NCBI RefSeq assembly: GCF_004522155.1
Contig: NZ_SDEA01000006.1
Coordinates: 12,008 to 76,007, forward strand
Direction: 5' to 3'
DNA length: 64,000 nt
Origin: Paracoccus luteus
GTDB lineage: Bacteria > Pseudomonadota > Alphaproteobacteria > Rhodobacterales > Rhodobacteraceae
Below the pieces are notes generated by a model, which was not told where the DNA came from, searched no databases, and saw nothing but the letters and a program-made list of their open reading frames with translations. A program made the translations under genes and the position numbers. Below are positions 48,316-58,324 of this stretch, piece by piece (the first letter of the stretch is position 1; every line of letters begins with the position of its first letter).

Positions 48316-48988
48316 GCGCGTGGAACAGATGGGTAAAGGCTGACGCCGCCAGCACCGGAACCACGATGTTCAAGACAGGCACGGTCAGCAGCAGCGCGAT
48401 GCCGACACCCAGCGCGGTGACGGTTCCGGCGCGCGCGCGCCGCAGCGCATCGGCCTGCCCGGCGTCCAGGTGGCGGCGCGCCGCCAGCGAAAAGAACTCG
48501 CGCCCCAAGAGCCAGCCGTTCGCGCCATAGAACACGACGGGCGCCAGCGGCCCGACCAGCGGCGTCAGGATCAGACCGACGACGCCGACGATCACGACCG
48601 CCCCCAGGATGACCAGGGAATCCAGCAGGCCATCGACGAAATCCAGCGATCGGCCGGGCGGATAGCCATGCGCCGCCTCGACCGTTTCGGCCACCCGTTC
48701 CGAGAACAGGCCTGCGAAGGCCGCGGCCACGGGGGCGGCCAGAAACAGGCTGATGACCGGCAGCAGCGCAAGCGAGCCCCAGGACAGCGCGCCATTCACG
48801 GGAATATCGCCGATCCAGGGCAGCGCCAGCGTCTCGGGGCCCCAAGCGCGCAGCGCCCAGAACAGGGCGACCTGCAGCGCGACGAACAGCGCCAATGTCA
48901 GCCCCACCCCCAGCACCACGACGCCGAACACGCGCGGGCGCAGCAGGTCCAGCCAGCCCAGCACCAACGCGCGAAGGGCGGCGATCAC
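48290..48988 (-). CDS. EI24/CysZ-like membrane protein
   Basis: The 232-residue protein has several hydrophobic segments and the EI24-domain motifs YPPGRSLDFVDGLLDS and FFSLAARRHLDAGQADALRR. The GTG start at 48988 overlaps the nitroreductase stop as GTGA, which fixes the start. CysZ members import sulfate, but this branch is generally annotated only as EI24 domain, so no substrate is assigned. Confidence 0.85.
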   Translation of the reverse strand: MIAALRALVLGWLDLLRPRVFGVVVLGVGLTLALFVALQVALFWALRAWGPETLALPWIGDIPVNGALSWGSLALLPVISLFLAAPVAAAFAGLFSERVAETVEAAHGYPPGRSLDFVDGLLDSLVILGAVVIVGVVGLILTPLVGPLAPVVFYGANGWLLGREFFSLAARRHLDAGQADALRRARAGTVTALGVGIALLLTVPVLNIVVPVLAASAFTHLFHALSRGGRTA

Positions 48989-49554
48989 AGGAACACCGTC
49001 TTGGCCGCCACGTCCGGCCGGGGCCGGTCGGGGATCGCGGCCGGTCCGGGGCGGCCGATGTGGATCAGGCCGACGATCCGCTCGTCCCCGGTCACGCCCA
49101 GGTGGGTGCGGGCAAACTCGGGCTGGGCCGCGGGTCCGGTCAGCCAGGCCGCGCCAAAGCCCGCGGCCAGCGCGGCATTGACCAGCGACAGGCAGACGTT
49201 GCCCGCCGACAGGAACTGTTCCCATTCCGGCACCTTGGCGTGCGGCGCGGGGGATGACACCACCGCGACGATCAGCGGCGAGTCGAAGGCCGACCGGGCC
49301 TTGTCCACCGCCGCCGCGTCGCCGCCCTGCGCGGCGACCGCATCGGCCAGCGCCGGGGCCAGCCGGTCCAGCGCCGCGCGTTCCAGCACCACGAACCGCC
49401 ACGGTTCCAGCTTGCCGTGGTCGGGCACCCGCGCGGCCAGCGTCAGCAGGTCCGCCAGCTGATCCCGGTTGGGGCCGGGCGCGGCCAGCGTCCGGGGCGG
49501 GTGCGACCGGCGGTGGCGCAGGAACTGCAGCGCCTCGGCTGAGAGAGGGGTCAT
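48985..49554 (-). CDS. Nitroreductase family protein, YdjA-like
   Basis: The 189-residue FMN enzyme has the YdjA-type N terminus (FLRHRRSHPPRTLAAPGPNR), the DHGKLEPWRFVVLE cofactor segment and AAGFGAAWLTGPAAQ. AAAGG precedes the ATG at 49554. Such enzymes reduce nitroaromatics or quinones with NAD(P)H; the physiological substrate is unclear. It is coupled to the EI24-domain gene. Confidence 0.88.
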   Translation of the reverse strand: MTPLSAEALQFLRHRRSHPPRTLAAPGPNRDQLADLLTLAARVPDHGKLEPWRFVVLERAALDRLAPALADAVAAQGGDAAAVDKARSAFDSPLIVAVVSSPAPHAKVPEWEQFLSAGNVCLSLVNAALAAGFGAAWLTGPAAQPEFARTHLGVTGDERIVGLIHIGRPGPAAIPDRPRPDVAAKTVFL

Positions 49555-49729
49555 CGTCGGTCCTTTCCGCAATGCGCGCAAGGCGCGGGCCGCGCCGTCC
49601 GCCGCCATGCCACGGCGCAGGCGGGTCGTAAAGCTGGGCGCCGGGCGCGCGTCGAGGGGCGTCGCGTGTCACGGACGCGCCGGACGCCGCGAGGGGACGG
49701 GGGCGCGGCTGGCTGCGGAGCGGATCGCC

Positions 49730-49966
49730 TCAGCGGTCCAGCCGATAGCTCCCCTCGGGCAGGTTCAGCGCCGCGCGCAATTCCTCGACCTGAAGCAGGC
49801 TCAGCGTGACGCGGGCGACGGCGCCGTCGGCGTCGGCCTGCTCGATCACCACCCGGTCGTCAAAGGTCAGGATCGTGACGTCGTGGGCCAGCGGGAGTTC
49901 GCCGGCCGGGGCCTCGTCGATGAGGGTGATGACGGTCGCGTCGAATTCGTGCTCGATGGTGAACAT
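49730..49966 (-). CDS. Conserved hypothetical protein, 78 residues
   Basis: The protein opens MFTIEHEFDATVITLIDE and continues VTILTFDDRVVIEQADADGA to LNLPEGSYRLDR. Alternating strands suggest a small beta-rich domain. It resembles short proteins common in Rhodobacteraceae but has no known function. Start is the ATG at 49966. Confidence 0.7.
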   Translation of the reverse strand: MFTIEHEFDATVITLIDEAPAGELPLAHDVTILTFDDRVVIEQADADGAVARVTLSLLQVEELRAALNLPEGSYRLDR

Positions 49967-50113
49967 GCGGACCTGTCGCTTGATTGCCAAGGCAACTTTC
50001 GCGTGATCGCCCGGCGGGATGCAAGGGGCGGGGCTTGGCCAGCGCCGGCGTTTGCCGCTAGGGTGCAGCGGCGCGCGCGTGCGACCGGGCCGCCGCACGG
50101 GACGGGGACGACG

Positions 50114-50923
50114 ATGCAGGCCAGACGCAGCCGGACGACGATCAGCGACAAGACCGGCCTGCGGGGCCGCCGCCTGCGGGTGCCGGCCCTGATGGCGCTG
50201 ATTGCGGCGCTGGCCGGCTGCGCGGTTCAGGCCCCCGGCCCGGACCCGGTCATCGTCGGCGTGCCGTCGCCCACCGCCTCGGCCGCGCCGCCGTCGACCA
50301 CGCCGAACACCGCCCGCGGGTCCGCCCTTGCCTTTGCCCAGGTCATCCGCACCCTGGAACCCGCGGTCGAGCGGGAATGCATCCAGCGCCGCCAGACGCC
50401 CATCAACTGCGATTTCCAGTTCGTCGTGGACGACCGCGTCGGGCTTGAGGCGAACGCCTTCCAGACCGTCGATTCGACGGGGCGGCCGATCATCGGCTTT
50501 ACGCTGGCGCTGCTGGCGGCGTCGCGGAACGCGGACGAGCTGGCCTTTGTCGTCGGGCACGAGGCGTCGCACCATATTCTGGGCCATATCAACCAGAAAA
50601 ACAGCGCCGCGTCCGCCGGGGCGGTGATCCTGTCCGGGATCGCCGCGGCGTCGGGCGCAGACGCGGTGGCGATCAAGTCGGCGCAGCGTCTGGGCGCGCA
50701 GATGGGCGCGCGCTATTATTCCAAGGATTGGGAGCTTGAGGCGGATTATCTGGGCGCCATCGTCGCCCTGAACGCCGGCTTTGACCCCGAATACGGCGCG
50801 CAGTTCTTTGCCCGCATCCCCGATCCCGGCAACCGCGTGATGGGCACCCACCCGTCGCGGGCGCAGCGGCAGGCGGTCGTCTCGCGCGCCGTGGCCGATG
50901 TCCGCAGCGGACGCGCGGGCTAG
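50114..50923 (+). CDS. M48 family metalloprotease, lipoprotein
   Basis: The 269-residue protein has a lipoprotein signal (LAALAGC, lipid-bearing C36) and a zinc-protease motif HEASH at 149-153 in FVVGHEASHHILGHIN, with the third ligand Glu in the ELEADYLG segment. It belongs to the M48 group with LoiP and BepA, periplasmic proteases for outer-membrane quality control. The N terminus is unusually long and basic before the hydrophobic core. Confidence 0.9.
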   Translation: MQARRSRTTISDKTGLRGRRLRVPALMALIAALAGCAVQAPGPDPVIVGVPSPTASAAPPSTTPNTARGSALAFAQVIRTLEPAVERECIQRRQTPINCDFQFVVDDRVGLEANAFQTVDSTGRPIIGFTLALLAASRNADELAFVVGHEASHHILGHINQKNSAASAGAVILSGIAAASGADAVAIKSAQRLGAQMGARYYSKDWELEADYLGAIVALNAGFDPEYGAQFFARIPDPGNRVMGTHPSRAQRQAVVSRAVADVRSGRAG

Positions 50924-50944
50924 GGCGACCGCGACCACACGTAT

Positions 50945-50964
50945 ACGTTGCAATAAAACAACGT
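50945..50964. promoter_or_regulatory. ACGTTG inverted repeat in AT-rich intergenic DNA
   Basis: ACGTTG (50945-50950), eight bases, CAACGT (50959-50964), inside a 130-bp AT-rich stretch before the small gene at 51137. ACGTTGC is also repeated directly at 50961. It may be an operator or promoter element; the binding protein is unknown. Confidence 0.4.
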
Positions 50965-51136
50965 TGCGTCACTTCTTGAGCGAATATTTGCTTATATTTG
51001 ACTCAGATGCCGCGCGGACGATAAGCATTGTCGTCAGACCTATATCGCTGTCATTCAACGACCAAGGTTTCCGAAGGTAACAATTGAGTAGGGCGTGCGC
51101 AAGGGCAACCGGGCGTCGGCCGGAAGGGATTGCGAA

Positions 51137-51472
51137 GTGATCGGCGTGGTCTTGTGGAGCGATTCGCTTCGCCAAAAGGCTGTGATCTGGTGCGAGGATA
51201 ACGGCGCGCTGGCCTATCTGCGCGACCGGGGCGATGTCGATGGCGCCCGGTGGCCCGAGTCGGGCGACATCGTCGCCTTTGAACCCGAAACCGACGGAGA
51301 GCTGCGCATCGCCCGGCAGGTGCAGCAGATGCCGGGCCATTGCGATCTGCGCACGCGCCTGGCCACGAACGCACCAGCCAGGCCGGTGCGCCTGACCGTC
51401 GTCCCCGGCGGCGCGGCGCAGCCGTCCCAGGATGTGCCGCTTCGTGACCTGCGGGAACGCGCCGTCGGCTGA
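51137..51472 (+). CDS. Conserved hypothetical protein, 111 residues
   Basis: The protein opens IGVVLWSDSLRQKAVIWCED and includes WPESGDIVAFEPETDGELR, a beta-rich pattern reminiscent of small OB-like folds found in Rhodobacteraceae. The C-terminal third is Pro/Arg-rich and probably unstructured. I chose the GTG at 51137, with GGAAGGGA upstream; a longer frame from 51095 lacks a ribosome site. Function unknown. Confidence 0.65.
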   Translation: MIGVVLWSDSLRQKAVIWCEDNGALAYLRDRGDVDGARWPESGDIVAFEPETDGELRIARQVQQMPGHCDLRTRLATNAPARPVRLTVVPGGAAQPSQDVPLRDLRERAVG

Positions 51473-51533
51473 CCCCGCCGCCGCGCGTTAAAAGGCGCCG
51501 CGCCAACTCGGCGCAGCGCGCCCGCGCAGTCCG

Positions 51534-52094
51534 TCAGGCGCCGCGGGCCAAGGCCGCGACGCCCGTCCGGGCGACCTCGGCCAGACCAAGCGGGCGCATC
51601 ATCTCGGCGAATGCGTCCAGCTTTTCCGGGGTGCCGGTGATCTCGAACACAAAGCTTTCCAGCGTCGAATCAACCACCTTGGCGCGGAAGATGTCGCTGA
51701 TCCGCAGCGCCTCGACGCGCTTGTCGCCCGCCCCCGCGACCTTGAACAGACCCAGTTCGCGTTCGACGGACGGCCCCTCGACGGTCAGGTCGTGGACCTC
51801 GTGGACGGGGATGATGCGGCCAAGCTGCGCCTTGATCTGCTCGATCACCGCGGGCGTGCCGCGGGTGACCAGCGTGATGCGCGACCGGTGGCCGGTGTGG
51901 TCCACCTCGGCCACGGTCAGGCTGTCGATGTTATAGCCGCGGCCCGAGAACAGGCCGATCACGCGGGCCAGCGCGCCCGCCTCGTTGTCCACGATGACGG
52001 CCAGCGTGTGCCGTTCCTCGCCCGCCGCGTGATAGTCGCGCAGGTCATAGGCGGAATGGCTGGACGCGCCGCGTTCCAGTTTCAGTGCCGACAT
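51534..52094 (-). CDS. ilvN: Acetolactate synthase regulatory (small) subunit
   Basis: The 186-residue protein has an N-terminal ACT domain (TLAVIVDNEAGALARVIGLF and GRGYNIDSLTVAEVDHTGH) and a C-terminal ALS-small domain. It binds valine and gives feedback control to the catalytic subunit. It lies 11 bp after the large-subunit gene. Also called ilvH in this group. Confidence 0.95.
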   Translation of the reverse strand: MSALKLERGASSHSAYDLRDYHAAGEERHTLAVIVDNEAGALARVIGLFSGRGYNIDSLTVAEVDHTGHRSRITLVTRGTPAVIEQIKAQLGRIIPVHEVHDLTVEGPSVERELGLFKVAGAGDKRVEALRISDIFRAKVVDSTLESFVFEITGTPEKLDAFAEMMRPLGLAEVARTGVAALARGA

Positions 52095-52105
52095 GGTTCG
52101 CCCCC

Positions 52106-53872
52106 TTACACCAGGACCGCGCCGTCGGACTGGATGGCGGTGCCGATGTCCTCGGCCGCCACCTGGTCGCCCAGCAGCATTTCGTTGTGCGGCTTGCCCG
52201 ACGGGATCATCGGGAAGCAGTTTTCGTGCTTTTCGACCAGCACGTCCAGGATGAACGGGCCGTCATAGTCGATCATCTCGCGGATCGCGTCGTCCAGTTC
52301 CGCCGGGTCGCTGACCTGCCGGCCCTTGCAGCCGAAGGCCTCGGCCAGCTTGACGAAGTCGGGCAGGCTGTCGGACCACGACTGGCTATAGCGTTCGCCG
52401 TGCAGCAGCTGCTGCCACTGGCGCACCATGCCCAGTCGTTCGTTGTTCATGATGAACTGCTTGACCGGGGCGCGGAACTGCACCGCCGTGCCCATTTCCT
52501 GCATGTTCATCAGCCAGGACGCATCGCCCGCGACGTTGATGACCAGCGCGTCGGGGTGGGCGACCTGCACGCCGATGGACGCGGGCAGGCCGTAACCCAT
52601 CGTTCCCAGCCCGCCGCTGGTCATCCAGCGGTTCGGGCCGTCGAACTTGAGATACTGGGCCGCCCACATCTGGTGCTGGCCGACCTCGGTCGTGACGTAT
52701 CGGTCGTGCCCGCGGGTCAGCGCCTCAAGCCGCTCGACGGCCTGCTGCGGCTTGATGACACTGGCCGAGGGCGCATAGGCCAGGCAGTCGCGCGCGCGCC
52801 ACTGCTTGATCTGGTCCCACCACTCGCCCAACCCGGCGGTGTCGGTCTTGCGTCCGCGCGATTTCCACAGCCGCAGCAGATCCTCCAGCACGTGGCCGAC
52901 GTCGCCCAGGATCGGCAGATCGACGGTGATGACCTTGTTGATCGAGCTGGGGTCGATGTCGATATGCGCCTTGACCGAGCCGGGCGAGAAATCCGCCACG
53001 CGCCCCGTGATCCGGTCGTCGAACCGCGCACCCACGCAGATCATCAGGTCGCAGCCATGCATGGCCATGTTGGCCTCGTACAACCCATGCATCCCCAGCA
53101 TGCCCAGCCAGTTTTTGCCGCTGGCCGGATAGGCCCCCAGACCCATCAGGGTCGAGGTGACGGGAAAGCCCGTGGCGTCGGCCAGTTCGGTCAGCAGCTG
53201 GCTGGCGCCCGGCCCCGAGTTGATGACGCCGCCGCCGGTATAGAACACCGGCCGGCGCGCGCGCTCCATCAGCTCGACCAGGCGGGTGATCGCGGCGATG
53301 TCGCCCTTGCGCGCCGGCTGATAGCGGGCGACGTCGGCCTGTTTCGGCCCGACATAGGTGCCGGTCGCGAACTGCACGTCCTTGGGGATGTCGATCAGCA
53401 CCGGCCCCGGCCGCCCCGAGGTGGCGACGTGGAACGCCCGGTGCAGGGTCTGCGCCAGCTGGTCGGTTTCGCGCACCAGCCAGTTGTGCTTGGTGCAGGG
53501 GCGGGTGATGCCCACGGTGTCGGCCTCTTGAAAGCCGTCGGTGCCGATCATGAAGGTCGGAACCTGCCCGCTGAGGACCACCAGCGGAATGGAATCCAGC
53601 AGCGCGTCGGTCAGGCCGGTGACGGCGTTCGTGGCGCCCGGCCCGGACGTCACCAGCACCACGCCGGGCTTGCCGGTGGACCGTGCATAACCCTCGGCCA
53701 TGTGGACGGCGCCCTGTTCGTGGCGGACCAGGATGTGGCGGATGTCGTTCTGCTGGAAGATCTCGTCATAGATCGGAAGGACCGCGCCGCCGGGATAGCC
53801 GAATACAGTGTCGACGCCCTGATCGCGCAGCGCCTCGACCACCATCCTCGCACCCGTCATGCTTCGGGACAT
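52106..53872 (-). CDS. ilvI: Acetolactate synthase catalytic (large) subunit
   Basis: The 588-residue TPP/FAD enzyme makes acetolactate or acetohydroxybutyrate in branched-chain amino acid synthesis. Visible are [15 protein letters not shown], the catalytic Glu in [16 protein letters not shown], and the TPP-binding segment [18 protein letters not shown] ending at NN. GGAGAG precedes the ATG. It forms an operon with ilvN. Confidence 0.95.
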   Translation of the reverse strand: MSRSMTGARMVVEALRDQGVDTVFGYPGGAVLPIYDEIFQQNDIRHILVRHEQGAVHMAEGYARSTGKPGVVLVTSGPGATNAVTGLTDALLDSIPLVVLSGQVPTFMIGTDGFQEADTVGITRPCTKHNWLVRETDQLAQTLHRAFHVATSGRPGPVLIDIPKDVQFATGTYVGPKQADVARYQPARKGDIAAITRLVELMERARRPVFYTGGGVINSGPGASQLLTELADATGFPVTSTLMGLGAYPASGKNWLGMLGMHGLYEANMAMHGCDLMICVGARFDDRITGRVADFSPGSVKAHIDIDPSSINKVITVDLPILGDVGHVLEDLLRLWKSRGRKTDTAGLGEWWDQIKQWRARDCLAYAPSASVIKPQQAVERLEALTRGHDRYVTTEVGQHQMWAAQYLKFDGPNRWMTSGGLGTMGYGLPASIGVQVAHPDALVINVAGDASWLMNMQEMGTAVQFRAPVKQFIMNNERLGMVRQWQQLLHGERYSQSWSDSLPDFVKLAEAFGCKGRQVSDPAELDDAIREMIDYDGPFILDVLVEKHENCFPMIPSGKPHNEMLLGDQVAAEDIGTAIQSDGAVLV

Positions 53873-53998
53873 CCCAACTCTCCATCACCAGAAATGCGGC
53901 AGGGCGGCATTTGCCCGCTGCGCCGCCGCAAACTAGGCAAGCCGGCCGGCAGGGTCAACGGGCGCGGGAAAGAAAAATGGCGCGGAACGGGCGTTCTT

Positions 53999-54015
53999 GC
54001 GCAACATTGTTGCGC
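53999..54015. promoter_or_regulatory. 17-bp perfect palindrome between bpt and ilvI
   Basis: GCGCAACATTGTTGCGC is a perfect palindrome (8-bp arms, one central base), 127 bp upstream of ilvI and 7 bp past the bpt stop. It could be an operator for ilvI or a short terminator for bpt; no T-run follows on the minus strand, so an operator is somewhat favoured. Confidence 0.45.
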
Positions 54016-54021
54016 GACGTC

Positions 54022-54852
54022 TCAGATCCCCGGCAGGTGGATGCGCGCGACCTGTTCGACGATGGGGTCCACGGACAGGGGATGGGTCTCGGTCTCATGC
54101 CGGGCGGGGTCGCCCAGATCCTGCCACGCGCCGCCCTTATAGATCTCCAGCGCGTCGAACTGCGCCTTGTAGGCCATCTTGCGGCTGCCCGGCACCCAAT
54201 AGCCCAGATAGACGTAAGGCAGCCCCGCATCCCGCGCGATGGCGACATGGTCCAGGATCACATGCGTGCCCAGGCTGTGGACCCGCCAGGCCGGGTCGTA
54301 AAAGCTGTAGACGAGGCTCAGCCCGTCATCCAGCAGGTCGGTCAGGCAGACCGCCACCAACCGCGAGCCCGCGCCGGTCGGCGTCCCGTCCGTTCCCGGT
54401 TCGCGGTATTCGATGACGCGGGTGCGGACCGGCGTCTCCTCGACCATCGCTGCGAACTCAAAGATGTCCATGTCGGCCATGCCGCCGTCGGCGTGGCGCG
54501 TGTCCAGATACCGGCGGAACAGGTCGAACTGTTCGTCGGTGGCCCAGGCGCTGGTGGCGACCCTGACCAGCCCGGCATTGCGGCGCTGGACCCGGCGCTG
54601 GCTGCGCGAGGGTTGGAAGTCGCGCACCCGGATGCGCGCCGACATGCAGGCCACGCAGCTTTCGCAACTGGGCCGATAGACGACATTCTGCGACCGGCGA
54701 AACCCCTGCCGCGACAGCGTGTTGTTCAGGTCGCGCGCGCCGTCGCCGGTCAGCGCGGTGAACAGCTTGCGTTCGGCCCGTCCGTGCAGATACGGGCAGG
54801 GCTGGGGCGCCGTCACATAGAACTGCGGCGCGCTGGGCAGCGTATGACGCAT
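54022..54852 (-). CDS. bpt: Aspartate/glutamate leucyltransferase (Bpt/Ate family)
   Basis: The 276-residue protein begins [20 protein letters not shown] and carries the Cys-rich signature [15 protein letters not shown], then [20 protein letters not shown] and [19 protein letters not shown]. It transfers leucine (Bpt) or arginine (Ate) to protein N termini with acidic residues, feeding the N-degron pathway. Two adjacent ATGs occur (54855 and 54852). It is divergent from glnE. Confidence 0.92.
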   Translation of the reverse strand: MRHTLPSAPQFYVTAPQPCPYLHGRAERKLFTALTGDGARDLNNTLSRQGFRRSQNVVYRPSCESCVACMSARIRVRDFQPSRSQRRVQRRNAGLVRVATSAWATDEQFDLFRRYLDTRHADGGMADMDIFEFAAMVEETPVRTRVIEYREPGTDGTPTGAGSRLVAVCLTDLLDDGLSLVYSFYDPAWRVHSLGTHVILDHVAIARDAGLPYVYLGYWVPGSRKMAYKAQFDALEIYKGGAWQDLGDPARHETETHPLSVDPIVEQVARIHLPGI

Positions 54853-55160
54853 CATCCGGCCCCCGGCGGCGACGCTTTCGCCATGAATGGCATGGCCCGC
54901 ACCCGGCCCATGCCGGCCGATGCGGCCGGCGACGTGGGGGACGGCAACAGGGCTGCGGACGCAGGCAGGGACACGGCTTGTGAACCGTAGTTGGGACGAT
55001 CCCGCAGACCGTAACAACAGATTTCTGCCCCGCCAAGCGGACAATGCCAAACATTCGCCGCAGTTTTCCCGCGATTCCCGAAGGCAACAGTCCGACCCTG
55101 CAAACGCGCGCGCCGCCGGGCGCCGTTGACCCCGCCAGCCCCTTGGCTAAGGCTCTCGCA
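54853..55160. other. Divergent promoter region of bpt and glnE
   Basis: About 305 bp, holding the promoters of bpt (left) and glnE (right). Frames on both strands stay open through much of it, but none resembles a known protein. I see no clear operator. Confidence 0.4.
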
Positions 55161-58100
55161 ATGGATTTCGCCAGCGCCATCACCCGCTTTCCCCTTGCCG
55201 CCGACCCTGCCCGCGGCGCCGCCGCCGCCGCCGGCCTGCCGCCCATGCCCGAGCCCCTGCGCCGCCTTGTGGCGGGCGCTGCCGGGTCCAGCCCCTATCT
55301 GGCCGGGCTGATCGCACGCGAGGGCGACTGGCTGCTGCCCGCGCTGGACCGCGGCGACGTGGTGCGCGGGGAAACCGCGGGGCTGGACGCGCTGTCCCCG
55401 GCCGACCTGGGCCCGGCGCTGCGGCGCGCCAAGCGGCGGGTGGCCCTGTGGACGGCGCTGGCCGATCTGGGCGGGGCCTGGTCGCTGGAACAGGTCACGG
55501 GCGCCTTGACCGAACTGGCCGACCGCGCCACCGATCTCGCCCTGCGCGCCCATGTCGCCGAGGAGATCCGCCGCGGCAAGCTGCCCGCCCCGCGCACCGG
55601 GGCCGCCCCCGACGCGGGCGGCATCTTTGCGCTGGCGATGGGCAAGATGGGCGCGGGCGAACTGAACTATTCGTCGGACATCGACCTGATCGTGCTTTAC
55701 GACGATGCGGCCTATGGCCCCGCCGACCAGCACGAGGTGCGCGGCGCGCTGATCCGCGCCACCCGCAAGGCGGCGGCCACGCTGTCGGACCTGACCCAGC
55801 ATGGCTATGTCTTTCGCACCGACCTGCGGCTGCGGCCGGATGCGGCGGTGACGCCGGTCTGCATCTCGGCCGCGGCGGCGCTGTCGTATTACGAGGCCGA
55901 GGGCCGCAGCTGGGAACGCGCCGCCTTCATCAAGGCGCGGGTCTGCGCGGGCGACATCGCGGCCGGCGAACGGTTTCTGCGCGACCTGCGGCCGTTCGTC
56001 TGGCGGCGCCATCTGGATTTCGCCACCATCCAGGATACCCAGGACATGCGCCGCCGCATCCGCGACCACAAGGGCCTGCACGGGCCGATCGCGGCCCAGG
56101 GCCACAATCTGAAACTGGGGCCGGGCGGCATCCGCGACATCGAGTTCTTCACCCAGACCCGGCAGCTGATCGCGGGGGGGCGCGACCCCGACCTGCGGCC
56201 GCGCGGCACTGTCGCGGGGCTGGCGGCGCTGGCCGCCAAGGGCTGGATCCCGCAGGATGTCGCGGACGAGCTGACCCGCCACTATCGCCGCCACCGCGAC
56301 ATCGAACACCGCATCCAGATGGTGAACGACGCCCAGACCCACAGCCTGCCCGCGTCGGCCGAGGGGGTGGCGGTCGTGGCGGCGCTGGACGGCTGCGCCG
56401 ATCCGGCGGCGTGGTCGCGGGCGCTGGTCGAACGGCTGCACCGGGTCGAGGCGCTGACCGGCGATTTCTTCGCCCCCGAGGGCGAGGCCGGGCGCCCCGA
56501 GCTGACGTCCGACGCGCAGGTGATGGTCGACGGCTGGCGCGGCTATCCCGCGCTGCGGTCGGGGCGCGCCCAGCAGGTGTTTTCCCGGATCGAGCCCAAG
56601 ATCCTGACCAGCCTTTACCGCGCCGCACGCCCCGACGAGGCGCTGCGCCGCTTCGACAGCTTCCTGCGCGGCCTGCCCGCCGGGGTGCAGCTGTTTTCGC
56701 TGTTCGAATCGAACCCGTCGCTGATCGACCTTCTGGGCGACATCTGCGCCACCTCGCCGCGGCTGGCCGCCCATCTGGCGCGCCACCCCGAGGTGCTGGA
56801 CGCCGTGCTGGGCGGCAGCTTCTTTGCGCCCTGGCCCGGCGGCGAGACGCTGCGGCAGGCGCTGTCAGATCTGCTGGCGGCGACGACGGCGGCCCCCGAC
56901 GGCGGGTATGAACGGGCGCTGGATGCCGCCCGCCGCTGGGTCCATGAATGGCAGTTCCGCGTCGGCGTCCACCACCTGCGCGGCCTGGTCGAGGCCGGCG
57001 AGGCCGGGCAGCAATACGCCGACATCGCCGACGCCGCGGTCGCGGCGCTGGCGCCGCTGGTGGCGCAGGATTTCGCGCGCCGCCACGGGGCTGCGCCGGG
57101 GCGCGGCGCGGCGGTGCTGGGCATGGGCTCGATGGGGGCGCGGCTGCTGCATGCGGGATCGGATCTGGACCTGATCGTGATCTATGACGCGGCGGGCGAC
57201 GACGGCTCGGCCGGGCCGCGGCCGCTGGCGTCCCGGCCCTATTTCGCGCGGCTGACCCAGTCGCTGGTGACGGCGCTGTCGGCCCCGACCGCGGCCGGCC
57301 GGCTTTACGAGGTGGACATGCGCCTGCGGCCATCCGGGCGGCAGGGGCCGGTCGCGACCTCGGTCGGGTCGTTTCGCGCCTATCAGATGGATGAGGCGTG
57401 GACATGGGAACACCTGGCCCTGACGCGCGCCCGCGTCGTGGCCGCGATCCCCGGCACAAGCGGTGCTGCGGCGTCGGGTGACACGGACGGCGGCCCGGCC
57501 GCTGGAGGGGCGTCGTCGGAGCAGGGGCCGGGCGGCGCGCTGTTGTCGGCTGACGCGGACGGCGACCCCGCCGCGGCGGACGCTGCCGGGGCAGGGACGT
57601 CTTCCAACAGGCCGCGGTTGTTGGCTGACCCGGACGGCGGCCTTTCCGCAGCGGCCGCCGCAGGGGCGTTGCCGGGGGAGGGGCCGTCCGGGTCGGGCGC
57701 CGGTGCGCAGGCGGCAGGGCCTGACGCCGCACCGTCGCTGTCCGACGAGGTCGAGGCGCTGCGCGTCGCCGTGCTGGCCGCGCGGGGGCGCGATCCGCGG
57801 GTGCTGCCCGATTTGGCCGACATGCGCCGCCGCATTCTTGCCGCCAAGTCCCCCGACGGCGCCGCGTGGGAGATCAAGACCGGCAGCGGCAGGCTGCAGG
57901 ACATCGAGCTTTATGCGCAGTCGCTGGCCCTGCGCGCCGGCTCGCCCGCGCGCGGCGCGGCGATGCAGCTGCGCGCGGGGCAGCGTGCGGGGCTGATCGC
58001 GCCGGGCGACGCCGCGACGCTGGCCGAGGCGCATCGCTTTCTGTGGCGGCTGCGTTGCAGCGCCCGGCTGTTGACCGACCAGCCGCTGAACATGGCGACC

Positions 58101-58292
58101 GTCGGCCAGGGCGGGCAAGAGATGCTGCTGCGCGAGACGGGATCGGACAGCCTTGATGCGCTGGACCGGCGGCTGTCGGATGTGACATCGCGCGCGGCGG
58201 GCGTCATCGACAGGGCGTTGGAGGGAGCGGAACCGGCGGCGGCCGGTTTGCCGGGCGACGCGGGGCCACACGCCGGGCACCCCGCGCGCTGA
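55161..58292 (+). CDS. glnE: Glutamine synthetase adenylyltransferase/deadenylase GlnE with repeat insert
   Basis: The 1043-residue protein controls glutamine synthetase by adding and removing AMP. It has two nucleotidyltransferase domains: the N-terminal one with SSDIDLIVLYDD (about residue 170) and the C-terminal one with GSDLDLIVIYDAAG (about 665). Relatives are usually 90-100 residues shorter. The excess is a Gly/Ala/Asp-rich block at about residues 765-858, between LALTRARVVAAIPG and SLSDEVEALRVAVLAARG, made of about three degenerate 24-25-residue repeats; it should be disordered. I chose the ATG at 55161 (MDFASAITRFPLAADPARG), which matches the family start. Confidence 0.93.
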   Translation: MDFASAITRFPLAADPARGAAAAAGLPPMPEPLRRLVAGAAGSSPYLAGLIAREGDWLLPALDRGDVVRGETAGLDALSPADLGPALRRAKRRVALWTALADLGGAWSLEQVTGALTELADRATDLALRAHVAEEIRRGKLPAPRTGAAPDAGGIFALAMGKMGAGELNYSSDIDLIVLYDDAAYGPADQHEVRGALIRATRKAAATLSDLTQHGYVFRTDLRLRPDAAVTPVCISAAAALSYYEAEGRSWERAAFIKARVCAGDIAAGERFLRDLRPFVWRRHLDFATIQDTQDMRRRIRDHKGLHGPIAAQGHNLKLGPGGIRDIEFFTQTRQLIAGGRDPDLRPRGTVAGLAALAAKGWIPQDVADELTRHYRRHRDIEHRIQMVNDAQTHSLPASAEGVAVVAALDGCADPAAWSRALVERLHRVEALTGDFFAPEGEAGRPELTSDAQVMVDGWRGYPALRSGRAQQVFSRIEPKILTSLYRAARPDEALRRFDSFLRGLPAGVQLFSLFESNPSLIDLLGDICATSPRLAAHLARHPEVLDAVLGGSFFAPWPGGETLRQALSDLLAATTAAPDGGYERALDAARRWVHEWQFRVGVHHLRGLVEAGEAGQQYADIADAAVAALAPLVAQDFARRHGAAPGRGAAVLGMGSMGARLLHAGSDLDLIVIYDAAGDDGSAGPRPLASRPYFARLTQSLVTALSAPTAAGRLYEVDMRLRPSGRQGPVATSVGSFRAYQMDEAWTWEHLALTRARVVAAIPGTSGAAASGDTDGGPAAGGASSEQGPGGALLSADADGDPAAADAAGAGTSSNRPRLLADPDGGLSAAAAAGALPGEGPSGSGAGAQAAGPDAAPSLSDEVEALRVAVLAARGRDPRVLPDLADMRRRILAAKSPDGAAWEIKTGSGRLQDIELYAQSLALRAGSPARGAAMQLRAGQRAGLIAPGDAATLAEAHRFLWRLRCSARLLTDQPLNMATVGQGGQEMLLRETGSDSLDALDRRLSDVTSRAAGVIDRALEGAEPAAAGLPGDAGPHAGHPAR
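57474..57700 (+). repeat. Degenerate 72-75-bp tandem repeat inside glnE
   Basis: Three units start with near-identical DNA: TCGGGTGACACGGACGGCG at 57474, TCGGCTGACGCGGACGGCG at 57546 and TTGGCTGACCCGGACGGCG at 57621. The spacings (72 and 75 bp) keep the reading frame, giving units that open SGDTDGGPAA, SADADGDPAA and LADPDGGLSA. Confidence 0.75.
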
Positions 58293-58324
58293 CTGGCCCC
58301 GAGGCCCGCGGTATAGCGCGGGCG

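Noticed and set aside
52106..54021. Leader-peptide attenuator for ilvIN
   Set aside because: No short frame rich in Leu, Val or Ile codons with a following terminator was seen upstream of ilvI.
54852..56786. A 644-codon minus-strand frame opposite glnE
   Set aside because: Shadow of glnE, with no family resemblance.
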